A stretch of DNA of 64,000 bases. It comes from Phocaeicola plebeius. GTDB taxonomy: Bacteria; Bacteroidota; Bacteroidia; Bacteroidales; Bacteroidaceae. The notes under the pieces were generated by a model. That model saw nothing but the letters and a program-made list of their open reading frames with translations, did no database searches and had not been told where the DNA came from. The DNA is taken from NCBI RefSeq assembly GCF_003437535.1, contig NZ_QSQT01000004.1, positions 1 through 64,000 of the forward strand, written 5' to 3'. Positions 1 through 8,473 of the stretch are shown here, in pieces (position 1 is the stretch's first letter; each line of letters opens with the position of its first letter). Both the position numbers and the translations under genes were made by a program.

Positions 1-11
1 TTCATAAAAAA

Positions 12-45
12 CACCCCAAAAGTTTTGTGTCTAACTTTTGGGGTG
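12..45. terminator. 13-bp perfect hairpin upstream of the GH43-GH8 gene
   Basis: The arms CACCCCAAAAGTT (12-24) and AACTTTTGGGGTG (33-45) pair perfectly around an 8-base loop. The run of A before the left arm gives a U-tract only for leftward transcription; rightward there is no immediate T-run. It is therefore a poor terminator for a rightward gene ending before the window, and may be an intercistronic hairpin that lets transcription continue into the gene at 106. Confidence 0.6.
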
Positions 46-105
46 CAGTACATATCGGGGTGGCTTCTTTTTCTTATTTTTTACTTATAACCTAATACTA
101 TATTT

Positions 106-2607
106 ATGAGGCATCTATATTTGGGTATAGTGACATTGTTTTTGGTTATTCTAAAGACCTATTCACAAAATCCTATTATCAGTCATTCTTTTACAGCTGA
201 CCCTACAGCCCGTGTATTTGACGGGAAAGTTTATTTATATCCGTCACATGATATAAAAAGTCCGGTTGAACGTCTTAAAGATTGGTTTTGTATGGAAGAT
301 TATCATATATATTCCTCTCAAAATCTGGTAGACTGGACAGATCATGGGGTAATTCTTTCACAAAACAATGTCCCATGGGTGGATTCGGAGTCCTATTCCA
401 TGTGGGCTCCTGACTGTGTGTACAAAAATGGAAAATATTATTTTTATTTTCCTGCAAAACCTAAAAATATGAAAGTCTTTTCCGTGGGAGTTGCAGTGTC
501 GGATACTCCTTATGGCCCATTCATGCCAGACTGGAAGCCCATAGAAGGCATACAGGGAATTGATCCGTGTGTGTTGATTGATAAACAGGGAAGTGCATAT
601 ATTTATTGGGCTGGGAATGGTCTGCGTATGGCAAGGTTGAAAGATAATATGAAGGAGTTGGCTTCTGCTCCAGTTCTGATAGAAGGGCTTCCTGAGGGAT
701 TTAAGGAAGGCCCGTTTGTATTTGAAAGAAACGGAAAGTATTACCTTACTTTTCCCTGGGTGAAGGATAAGATGGAGACATTGGCATACGCAATGGGAAA
801 TTCACCTTCAGGCCCATTTGAATTTAAAGGCATTATTATGGATGAGTCTCCCACTGGATGTTGGACAAATCATCATTCAATTGTGGAATATAATGGACAG
901 TGGTATCTTTTTTATCATCATAATGACTTTTCTCCTGAAGCTGATAAGCGGCGTTCTGTTCGTATTGATTCCTTAACTTTTAATTCTGATGGAACGATTG
1001 TGAAAGTAAAGCCTACTTTACGCGGAGTCGGGATTACGGATGCGCGTATGAAAATACAGATAGATCGGTATAGTGCAATCAGTAAAGAAGGAGTGTCTGT
1101 TTCCTTTGTCAATGATGAAAATAAGTTCGAAGGTTGGAAGTGCCGATTGGAAAAAATAAAATCATGGATTCAGTACAACCGTGTGGATTTTGGTTCTCAG
1201 CCTGTGCAAGAAGTGAAAATGCGTGTGAAATCGGATAAAGGTGGGGTGGTGAAAATTGTAGCGGATGATGAAGATATAGCTACTGTAAAGATTCCTGCAG
1301 GCAAAGACTGGTGTGTGGTAAAGGCATGTGTGGAAAAGGCTCCGGTGGGAGTCTGCGATATACGGGTCTCTCTGCAGAAGGGGGCTTCCGTGGAAATTGA
1401 CTGGATAGGTTTTGATGCTGTTCCATGGTCAGCGGGTGCTTTCGAAACGCGTAAGTATAGAAACTTTTTTGCCGAAATGGGTTATTCTCAGGCCGAAATA
1501 GATGCGAAACTGGAAAAAGTGTTTAATGATGTATTCTATGGGGTCAATAAAGTCTATTTTGAGGTCGGTGATTCCATGGCTTATATTAGTGACTTGAAGA
1601 ATCATGATGTACGTACAGAAGGTCTGTCTTATGGAATGATGATTGCCGTGCAGTTTGACCGGAAGGATATATTTGACCGCTTGTGGCGATGGTGTAAGAA
1701 GTACATGCAGCACCAGAAAGGCATGTTTGAAGGTTATTTTGCCTGGAGTTGTCAGACGGACGGAACTCGTAATTCCGAAGGACCTGCTTCTGATGGTGAA
1801 CTATATTATGTGACTTCACTTATTTTTGCGTCGAACAGATGGGGAAATGAATCTGGCATAAATTATTTAGCTGAAGCACAAAATATTTTAGATTGTTCGA
1901 TGAAAAAGGTTGGAAAAGATGCGGTAACCCCATTTATAAATATAGAACATCAGCTGATTACATTTACTCCGACCCGCTTCGGTGCGAAATTTACTGATCC
2001 TTCTTATCATTTGCCTGCTTTTTATGAAGTGTGGGCCAGATGGGCTTATGATGGAAGGAGCCGTTTTTGGAGGGAATGCGCCGAGAGAAGTCGTGAGTAC
2101 CTGCATAAGAGTATTCATCCGGTGACTGGCTTAAATCCTGATTATAATAACTATGACGGTTCTTTGTTGCATTCAGATGGGATAATAGGAGATGCCTTCC
2201 GTTTTGATTCATGGCGGGTGCCTATGAATATTGCTCTGGATTATTCTTGGGCATGTGCAGACAGAGAATGGCAGCAGGAGTATGGAAATAAAATACAGAA
2301 TTTTCTGTATGGTCAGGGACTTTATGATTTTAAAGACCAGTATAATGTAGATGGAAGTCCGGTGAAGGAAGTCTTGCAGGCGGGTGAATATAAACAGTTG
2401 CGTCATTCATTGGGTCTTGTGGCTACAGCTGCGGCGGTGTCATTGGTTTGTACGGATGTGAAATGCGAAGAATTTGTCAAACAGCTGTGGGAAGCAAAAC
2501 ATGTACCTTATGAAGACGGATATCTGGATAAATATTATGACGGGTTGTTGCGTTTGTTTGCGTTTATGCATTTGAGTGGTCGCTATCAGATTATTTTTCC
2601 TCAATAG
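106..2607 (+). CDS. GH43-GH8 fusion: xylosidase/arabinofuranosidase plus reducing-end xylose-releasing exo-oligoxylanase
   Basis: An 833-residue exported two-enzyme fusion. A hydrophobic signal (residues 1-20) precedes a GH43 five-bladed propeller (about 22-310) with the expected acidic triad: Asp32 in TADPT, Asp153 in GIDP, Glu201 in KEGPF. A beta-rich linker domain (about 325-440) follows, then a GH8 (alpha/alpha)6 barrel (about 445-833) with Glu505 in RTEGLSYGMM, typical of Rex-type GH8 enzymes that remove xylose from the reducing end of xylo-oligosaccharides. GH43 would remove non-reducing xylose or arabinose, so the fusion could attack an oligosaccharide from both ends. There is no lipobox, so a periplasmic location is likely. 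No TAnnTTTG promoter or GTAAC operator is visible just upstream, so it may belong to an operon that begins before the window. A strong terminator follows. Confidence 0.88.
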   Translation: MRHLYLGIVTLFLVILKTYSQNPIISHSFTADPTARVFDGKVYLYPSHDIKSPVERLKDWFCMEDYHIYSSQNLVDWTDHGVILSQNNVPWVDSESYSMWAPDCVYKNGKYYFYFPAKPKNMKVFSVGVAVSDTPYGPFMPDWKPIEGIQGIDPCVLIDKQGSAYIYWAGNGLRMARLKDNMKELASAPVLIEGLPEGFKEGPFVFERNGKYYLTFPWVKDKMETLAYAMGNSPSGPFEFKGIIMDESPTGCWTNHHSIVEYNGQWYLFYHHNDFSPEADKRRSVRIDSLTFNSDGTIVKVKPTLRGVGITDARMKIQIDRYSAISKEGVSVSFVNDENKFEGWKCRLEKIKSWIQYNRVDFGSQPVQEVKMRVKSDKGGVVKIVADDEDIATVKIPAGKDWCVVKACVEKAPVGVCDIRVSLQKGASVEIDWIGFDAVPWSAGAFETRKYRNFFAEMGYSQAEIDAKLEKVFNDVFYGVNKVYFEVGDSMAYISDLKNHDVRTEGLSYGMMIAVQFDRKDIFDRLWRWCKKYMQHQKGMFEGYFAWSCQTDGTRNSEGPASDGELYYVTSLIFASNRWGNESGINYLAEAQNILDCSMKKVGKDAVTPFINIEHQLITFTPTRFGAKFTDPSYHLPAFYEVWARWAYDGRSRFWRECAERSREYLHKSIHPVTGLNPDYNNYDGSLLHSDGIIGDAFRFDSWRVPMNIALDYSWACADREWQQEYGNKIQNFLYGQGLYDFKDQYNVDGSPVKEVLQAGEYKQLRHSLGLVATAAAVSLVCTDVKCEEFVKQLWEAKHVPYEDGYLDKYYDGLLRLFAFMHLSGRYQIIFPQ

Positions 2608-2628
2608 TTTGATTTCAACTTAACCTTG

Positions 2629-2669
2629 ACACAAAAAGACTGTTTCAAACTGGAACAGTCTTTTTGTGT
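2629..2669 (+). terminator. Intrinsic terminator after the GH43-GH8 gene
   Basis: A 16-bp perfect stem (2629-2644 with 2654-2669) around a 9-base loop, containing AAAAAGACTG / CAGTCTTTTT and followed by more T. It begins 21 bases after the stop codon and separates this gene from the xus operon. Confidence 0.9.
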
Positions 2670-3355
2670 TTTAAGAAACAGAGTGATATTATTTAAATAT
2701 ACTGATTTAAGGTTATACTTCCTACTTGTCAAAGATGTATTTATAAAAAAGGTATAGGATGAAAATTTGTAAGTCATTTATTAAAGTAGATTGTAATGTT
2801 TGGTGATGATAAGAAATGAGGTCTTATTGAAAAGTGAAATTTATTATGAATTTATAAAAGATAGATATGAGATTTCATTGGAAATATTATTAATCCTAAA
2901 AATAAAACCTTCAATATTATGCTAAATATTGTAAATAGACAAGCGGCTTTGTTTTATCTATTAGCAGAATTTTGAAAATCTGATTCCTTTCATTTTTTAA
3001 TTCCTTTGTGTTTTTAATTAAAATGTTTTGTTTATTGAATTGGACGTTAAAATGCATCAGAACACAATGAATGCGGGATATTTTGCCTTCAATTTTATGT
3101 TGTACAGCCTAAATGTATCGTAGAATAAAGAAAATGTTACACACGGGATAATGATGTAACATGTAATATAGGTGTTGGTAATGTGGTATAATTCCTTTTA
3201 TTTATTAAGATTTACATTTGCATTGTGTTAAATGATTTATAATTGTGTAATCTTAAATGAAATGCGTATGGTTGTTAATAAAAAAGACGGAGGATAACGA
3301 AAGGATACTATTAGGTAACTCTTTGTAATTTTTTTATTTTTAATTATTTGGTATA
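2670..3355 (+). other. Long AT-rich intergenic region ahead of the xus operon
   Basis: About 690 bases with no credible coding sequence on either strand. The first 460 bases are plain AT-rich DNA in which I see no defined element. The last 220 hold the predicted operator and promoter described separately (3134-3220), followed by a leader of roughly 130 bases to the start codon at 3356. Confidence 0.7.
3134..3220 (+). promoter_or_regulatory. Promoter P1 of the xus operon with GTAAC operator words
   Basis: The -7 element TACATTTG (3213-3220) fits TAnnTTTG. No TTTG/TTG lies at the -33 spacing, as expected for an activator-dependent promoter. Upstream are ATGTTAC (3134-3140) and GTAACAT (3156-3162), a perfect 7-bp inverted repeat with a 15-base spacer, then TTGGTAAT (GTAAT at 3178). 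The G of GTAAC is 57 bases before the first T of the -7 element, the same distance as at three other promoters in the locus. The binding protein is inferred to be the HTCS at 37744-41820. Confidence 0.68.
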
Positions 3356-6300
3356 ATGAAAAACATAAGACAAAAGTTTCTCGAGAATAGTTCTTCTAAC
3401 CAGAAGCTATTTCTCACGCGAAGCCGTATTTTCTTTTTACTTCTTTTTTTCTGTAGCGTTTCTTTAATGGCTCAGAATGGTGTTGTAGTGAAAGGAAAGG
3501 TGCTTGATGCAAATGATGAACCTTTGATTGGTGCAGCAATCGTATTAAAAGGTAATACGAATGTAGGAACAGTTGCCGATTTTGATGGTAATTTTACCCT
3601 TGAAGTTCCCAATAGAAATTCAGTCTTGACAGTCTCTTATTTGGGAATGACTCCACAAGATGTAAAGGTTAACGGAAGAACGATGATTGTAGTCGTGCTG
3701 CGTGAAGATACAGAAGTTTTGGACGAGGTTGTAGTAGTAGGTTATGGACAACAGAAAAAAGCATCTGTCGTTGGAGCTATTACACAGACTTCTTCAAAAG
3801 TACTGGAACGTGCCGGTGGAGTTTCTGATTTGGGATCTGCGTTGACTGGTAACTTGCCAGGTGTTGTTACTACAGCTTCAACAGGTATGCCGGGTGAGGA
3901 AGATCCGCAAATTGTCATTCGTGGTGCAAGTTCATGGAACAATAGCGCTCCGTTGATTTTGGTCGATGGAATTGAACGTCCGATGTCAGGTATCGATGTA
4001 AACTCTGTAGAATCTATTTCAGTGTTGAAAGATGCGTCAGCAACTGCTGTCTATGGTGTAAAGGGTGCTAACGGTGTCATCTTGATTACTACTAAACGTG
4101 GTAAGGAAGGTAAGGCAACTATTAATGCAGGTGGTAGTATGGCATTAAAGATGCCTTCCAAATTGCCTAACAAACTTGATTCATACGATGCATTCCAATT
4201 GCGTAATGATGCAGTAGAATATGAATTAGGTTTGACTCCTGATTCTTGGATGTACATGATGTCACAGGAACAAATGAATAAATATCGTAATCCTGCAAAT
4301 CAGGCAGAAGCAGAACGCTATCCTAATATTGACTGGGCAGATTGGATGTTTAAGGATTATGCATTTTCTGAAAATGCCAATGTCAGTGTGAGTGGTGGTA
4401 CACGTTTTGTGAAATATTATGCAGCCATTGACTATCAGCACGAAGGTGACTTGTTTAAGGAATATGATAATGGACGTGGTTATCAGACTACTTATGGTTA
4501 TAACCGTGTGAATATGCGTAGTAACCTTGACTTCCAGCTTACCAAGACAACATTGTTAAAGACGAACCTTTCAGGTTCACATGGGGTAAAACAAGGACCT
4601 CGTACTAGTTATGAATATAACATCTGGGGTAGTGCTTATAGTACACCTCCTAATGTATTTTATCCTCAATATTCAGATGGTACATGGGGATATGACCCGA
4701 TAAACAATGCCAATAACTCAGTTGCTCAATTGGCCTTGGCCGGACAGAATACACGTACAACTACTCGTTTGACAACTGACTTTACATTGGAACAGAAACT
4801 GGACTTTATTGTAAAAGGTTTAAGTGCCAAAGCTTCTATTTCATGGGACAATGTATTTTACGAACAAAACCGTGGTGTAAACTCAACTGATCAGGCGTTG
4901 TACAAATACATTAATCCAGAAACGGGTGCAGTCAGCTATAATCCAAGCCAGGGTAGTCATAACTTTGATTTCCATGAACAAGTTAACTGGATTGCTGAAG
5001 GTGGTTCTATTGATAATAATGCTACGGAACGTCATCTCTATTATTCTGCCCAGATTGATTATAACAATACATTTGGTAATCATACGGTAGGTGCTATGGG
5101 ATTATTCAGCCGTCAGGAGCGTGCGAAAGGTAGTATTGTTCCTAATTATCGTGAGGACTGGGCTTTCCGTGTTACCTATAACTATGCCAATAAGTATTTC
5201 TTGGAATATAACGGTGCATATAATGGTTCTGATAAGTTTAGCGCTGATAATCGTTTTGTATTCTTTAATTCAGGTGCCATTGGCTGGATGCTGAGTGAAG
5301 AAAAGTTCATGAAGAAAATCAAGTTCCTTGATATGTTGAAGCTGAGAGCTTCTTACGGTGAAATCGGTAATGACGTAATCGGTGACGAATGGGATACAAC
5401 CCGTCGTTGGCTTTATATGGATCAGTGGGAAACAGGAGGCAACATTGCAACTGGTTTGTATAATGTAGCAAGTCCTTATACTTTTTATCGTCAGAAGACT
5501 GTAGGTAATACGGATATTCATTGGGAAGTTGTTCGTAAATTTAACTTTGGTATTGATTATTCATTCTTAGACGGATTGTTTGCTGGTAATATTGAAATTT
5601 TTAGAGATAAACGTTCGGATATTCTTATCAGCGGTTCGGATCGTGCTATGCCTTCTTATTTTGGAGGTATTGTGAATGCACCTTGGGTGAACATGGGTAA
5701 AGTTAAAAACCGTGGTTATGAACTGGAACTTCGTATTAACAAGACTCTGAGAAATAGTTTGCATTTATGGGCTAATATGAATATGACTCATGCCGTGAAT
5801 GAAATTATTGAAGCTGATGATCCAGAATTGTTACCCGACTACCAGAAGGATGCCGGAAAGTCAATTGGTCAGACTCATACTTATGTAGACCATGGTTATA
5901 CACAGACTATGGATGATATTTACGGAAGTACAGCATTTGAGTCAAATGATGATCAGAAATTGCCTGGAACTTACTATATTCTTGACTATAATGGTGATGG
6001 AGTTATTAATTCTTACGACCAGATTCCTTATGGATATTCTAGCAGTCCTCAGAATACATACAGTGCTTCATTAGGTTTTGATTATAAGGGGTGGAGCTTC
6101 TTCGTTCAGTTCTATGGTGTAAATAACGTAACTCGTCAGGTAGTATTCTCTACATTTGGTCGGAAACAGTTGATTGCCTATGATGAAGGTTCTCGTTGGA
6201 GCAAGTATAATCCAAATCCAGATGTACCGATGCCACGTTTTGGTTCTACGACTAACAGTTATTATGATGCAGCTCGTTATTTCTATGATGGTTCATACAT

Positions 6301-6520
6301 TCGTTTGAAGAATATAGAATTGTCTTACACCTTTACTAGCGGTTGGATCAAGAGTTTAGGACTTTCTAATTTGAAACTTTACGTTAATGGTAATAACCTT
6401 TGGGTATGGACTCGTATGCCTGATGACCGTGAATCAAATTTTGCAGGAACAGGTTGGGCTTCTCAGGGTGCTTATCCTACGGTGAAACGTATTAATTTCG
6501 GTTTAAAATTCACATTATAA
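3356..6520 (+). CDS. xusA: SusC-like TonB-dependent outer-membrane transporter (XusA type)
   Basis: A 1054-residue SusC-family pore that imports xylo-oligosaccharides across the outer membrane with its SusD partner. The signal peptide ends near SLMAQ (residue 40). A CarboxypepD_reg-like beta-sandwich (about 42-125) precedes the TonB-box region EVLDEVVVVGYG, the plug (about 135-250, with LVDGIERPM, SISVLKDASATAVYG and GVILITTKRGK), and a long barrel ending in an aromatic/hydrophobic residue pattern. It is the first gene of the operon, 1 base from the SusD gene. The order SusC-SusD-SusC-SusD-DUF1735-GH10 is that of the Prevotella/Bacteroides xus loci, which supports xylan as substrate; the protein alone does not show the ligand. 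Confidence 0.93.
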   Translation: MKNIRQKFLENSSSNQKLFLTRSRIFFLLLFFCSVSLMAQNGVVVKGKVLDANDEPLIGAAIVLKGNTNVGTVADFDGNFTLEVPNRNSVLTVSYLGMTPQDVKVNGRTMIVVVLREDTEVLDEVVVVGYGQQKKASVVGAITQTSSKVLERAGGVSDLGSALTGNLPGVVTTASTGMPGEEDPQIVIRGASSWNNSAPLILVDGIERPMSGIDVNSVESISVLKDASATAVYGVKGANGVILITTKRGKEGKATINAGGSMALKMPSKLPNKLDSYDAFQLRNDAVEYELGLTPDSWMYMMSQEQMNKYRNPANQAEAERYPNIDWADWMFKDYAFSENANVSVSGGTRFVKYYAAIDYQHEGDLFKEYDNGRGYQTTYGYNRVNMRSNLDFQLTKTTLLKTNLSGSHGVKQGPRTSYEYNIWGSAYSTPPNVFYPQYSDGTWGYDPINNANNSVAQLALAGQNTRTTTRLTTDFTLEQKLDFIVKGLSAKASISWDNVFYEQNRGVNSTDQALYKYINPETGAVSYNPSQGSHNFDFHEQVNWIAEGGSIDNNATERHLYYSAQIDYNNTFGNHTVGAMGLFSRQERAKGSIVPNYREDWAFRVTYNYANKYFLEYNGAYNGSDKFSADNRFVFFNSGAIGWMLSEEKFMKKIKFLDMLKLRASYGEIGNDVIGDEWDTTRRWLYMDQWETGGNIATGLYNVASPYTFYRQKTVGNTDIHWEVVRKFNFGIDYSFLDGLFAGNIEIFRDKRSDILISGSDRAMPSYFGGIVNAPWVNMGKVKNRGYELELRINKTLRNSLHLWANMNMTHAVNEIIEADDPELLPDYQKDAGKSIGQTHTYVDHGYTQTMDDIYGSTAFESNDDQKLPGTYYILDYNGDGVINSYDQIPYGYSSSPQNTYSASLGFDYKGWSFFVQFYGVNNVTRQVVFSTFGRKQLIAYDEGSRWSKYNPNPDVPMPRFGSTTNSYYDAARYFYDGSYIRLKNIELSYTFTSGWIKSLGLSNLKLYVNGNNLWVWTRMPDDRESNFAGTGWASQGAYPTVKRINFGLKFTL

Positions 6521-6521
6521 A

Positions 6522-8432
6522 ATGAAAAGTCAAATGAAAAGAAACAATATACGTACATTATTCTATGGGGGACTTCTTTCATTGTGCTGTGTAGGAATGA
6601 CTTCTTGTGAAGATTATCTTGACAAAGCACCTGAAAGTAGTGTGAACCCTGAGGATGCTTTTAAAAATTTCCGGAATTTCCAGGGTTTTACGGAAGAACT
6701 GTATTACTGTATTCCTGATTTTGCACATGGCTACTGGAACAACTCATTCAACTGGGGAGAAGATGAACTTATCTCTTTTAGTATCGACTATCATATGGGA
6801 TACAAGGTTGATATGGGAGATTTCTGGGGCTGGCAGTCAAGCTATGATGGCTGGCAATGCGGCTGGATGGACCGTAATAATACTGTCGCTAATTCTAGTG
6901 ATCGTACGCAAAAATCTTTATGGCCATTGGCATGGTATGGTATTCGTAAATGTAATTTAGGCCTTGAGAATATTGATAAACTGGTGGAAGCCACAGAAGA
7001 GCAGCGTGACTTGATATTAGGCCAGCTTTATTTCTTCCGCGGATGGTTCCATTTTGAATTGATGCAGTATTTCGGTGGTTTACCTTATATTGATTCTGTA
7101 CCATCTTCTTCTGAACCATTGCGTAACCCACGTTTGAGCTATCAGGAATGTGCTGACCGTGCAGCCGAAGATTTCCGTCGTGCAGCCGATCTGTTACCTA
7201 TTGATTGGGATGATACTACTACTGGTAAGGCTACATATGGAAATAACCAGCAGCGTATCAATAAGATTATGGCTCTGGGCTATTTAGGAAAGAATTATTT
7301 GTGGGCTGGTAGTCCATTGATGAACTATGAGTCTCAGAATAGCAGAAGTTATAATGCGGATTACTGTAAGAAGGCTGCCGATGCTTTTGCAGAATTGTTG
7401 AATCTGGTAGAAAAAGGACAAACCCAATACGCCTTGGTCGACTTTGAACATTATACCGATATATTCTATACATTTAAACAGAATAGCAAGAACCCAGGTT
7501 CTACTGAAGCTATTTTCCAGACTCCGATGTACGACTGGTGGATGGGATCAGGCTGGTGTTTGGGTCCTCAATATGTTCCTTCTACTTTGGCAAATGAAAC
7601 AAATGGTGTTGTTTTCTCGCCGACGGCTAATTATGTAAATTATTATGGTATGAAAAACGGTCTTCCGTTGAATGACCCGGATTCTCATTTTGATAAAGAA
7701 CATCCTTGGCGTGATCGTGACCCCCGTTTCTATGCCGACATTACTTATGATGGACTGCAGGTAATTCAGAATACAGCTAAATTTACTTCAGAGCAAAAGG
7801 ATAAACAAATTCAGTATGCCAATCTTTATACTGGAGGTAATTATCGTGATGTAAAAAATGAAAGTCGTACCGGATACTTGCTGCATAAGTTTACTCCACT
7901 TGTAGTAAATGGTTTTGATGAAGGCTTTCGCGATTATGGTGATGCTTTGACTATTCAAGTAAGTTGGATGCGTTTGTCTGATATTTATTTAATGTATGCT
8001 GAAGCTGTGGCCAATGGTTATGGAGGCCCATCTGCAAAAGCCGACGGTTTCTCTTTGACCGCTGTCGATGCTGTAAATAAGATTCGTGAACGTGCGGGTG
8101 TAGATGATGTTGCTAGTAAATACGCCGGCTCATTAGACGGATTTATGAGCGAGTTACGACGTGAACGTGCCGTAGAATTAGCTTATGAAGGACATCGCTT
8201 CAATGATTTGCGTCGTTGGTTACTTTTAACTGAGTATCCTTATACTATTAAAACTTCTCAGGAATTTGATCGCGTGGAACTGGATAAGGAAGATCCGACT
8301 CAAAGTCGCGTTTCTAATTTCAGAGAAGAGGTGATTGTAACTCGTAATTTCTCTGAGAAACATTATTGGTTGCCTTTGAAGGTTTCTGATGTGAATATTT
8401 ATCCGGAATTATATCAAAATCCCGGTTGGTAA
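6522..8432 (+). CDS. xusB: SusD-like surface glycan-binding lipoprotein (XusB type)
   Basis: A 636-residue SusD/RagB-family lipoprotein that lids the XusA pore. The signal ends at MTSC with lipidated Cys29, followed by EDYLDK; acidic residues just after the cysteine fit the Bacteroidota surface-export signal. The N-terminal half contains the alpha-helical TPR-like SusD fold (RGWFHFELMQYFGG near residue 170), and the C-terminal RagB part carries IRERAG and ELRRERAVELAYEGHRFNDLRRW, a SusD hallmark. The start at 6522 follows the xusA stop by one base, so translational coupling is likely; the ATG at 6534 is an alternative start. Many Trp and Tyr residues are compatible with xylan stacking. Confidence 0.93.
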   Translation: MKSQMKRNNIRTLFYGGLLSLCCVGMTSCEDYLDKAPESSVNPEDAFKNFRNFQGFTEELYYCIPDFAHGYWNNSFNWGEDELISFSIDYHMGYKVDMGDFWGWQSSYDGWQCGWMDRNNTVANSSDRTQKSLWPLAWYGIRKCNLGLENIDKLVEATEEQRDLILGQLYFFRGWFHFELMQYFGGLPYIDSVPSSSEPLRNPRLSYQECADRAAEDFRRAADLLPIDWDDTTTGKATYGNNQQRINKIMALGYLGKNYLWAGSPLMNYESQNSRSYNADYCKKAADAFAELLNLVEKGQTQYALVDFEHYTDIFYTFKQNSKNPGSTEAIFQTPMYDWWMGSGWCLGPQYVPSTLANETNGVVFSPTANYVNYYGMKNGLPLNDPDSHFDKEHPWRDRDPRFYADITYDGLQVIQNTAKFTSEQKDKQIQYANLYTGGNYRDVKNESRTGYLLHKFTPLVVNGFDEGFRDYGDALTIQVSWMRLSDIYLMYAEAVANGYGGPSAKADGFSLTAVDAVNKIRERAGVDDVASKYAGSLDGFMSELRRERAVELAYEGHRFNDLRRWLLLTEYPYTIKTSQEFDRVELDKEDPTQSRVSNFREEVIVTRNFSEKHYWLPLKVSDVNIYPELYQNPGW

Positions 8433-8473
8433 TGCTCTTGAGAATTTTGAATGCTAATTAAAAAGGAATTAAA

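Noticed and set aside
12-45. Standard rightward terminator of the gene before the window
   Set aside because: The right arm is followed by CAGTACAT and not a T-run; the U-tract exists only on the opposite strand.
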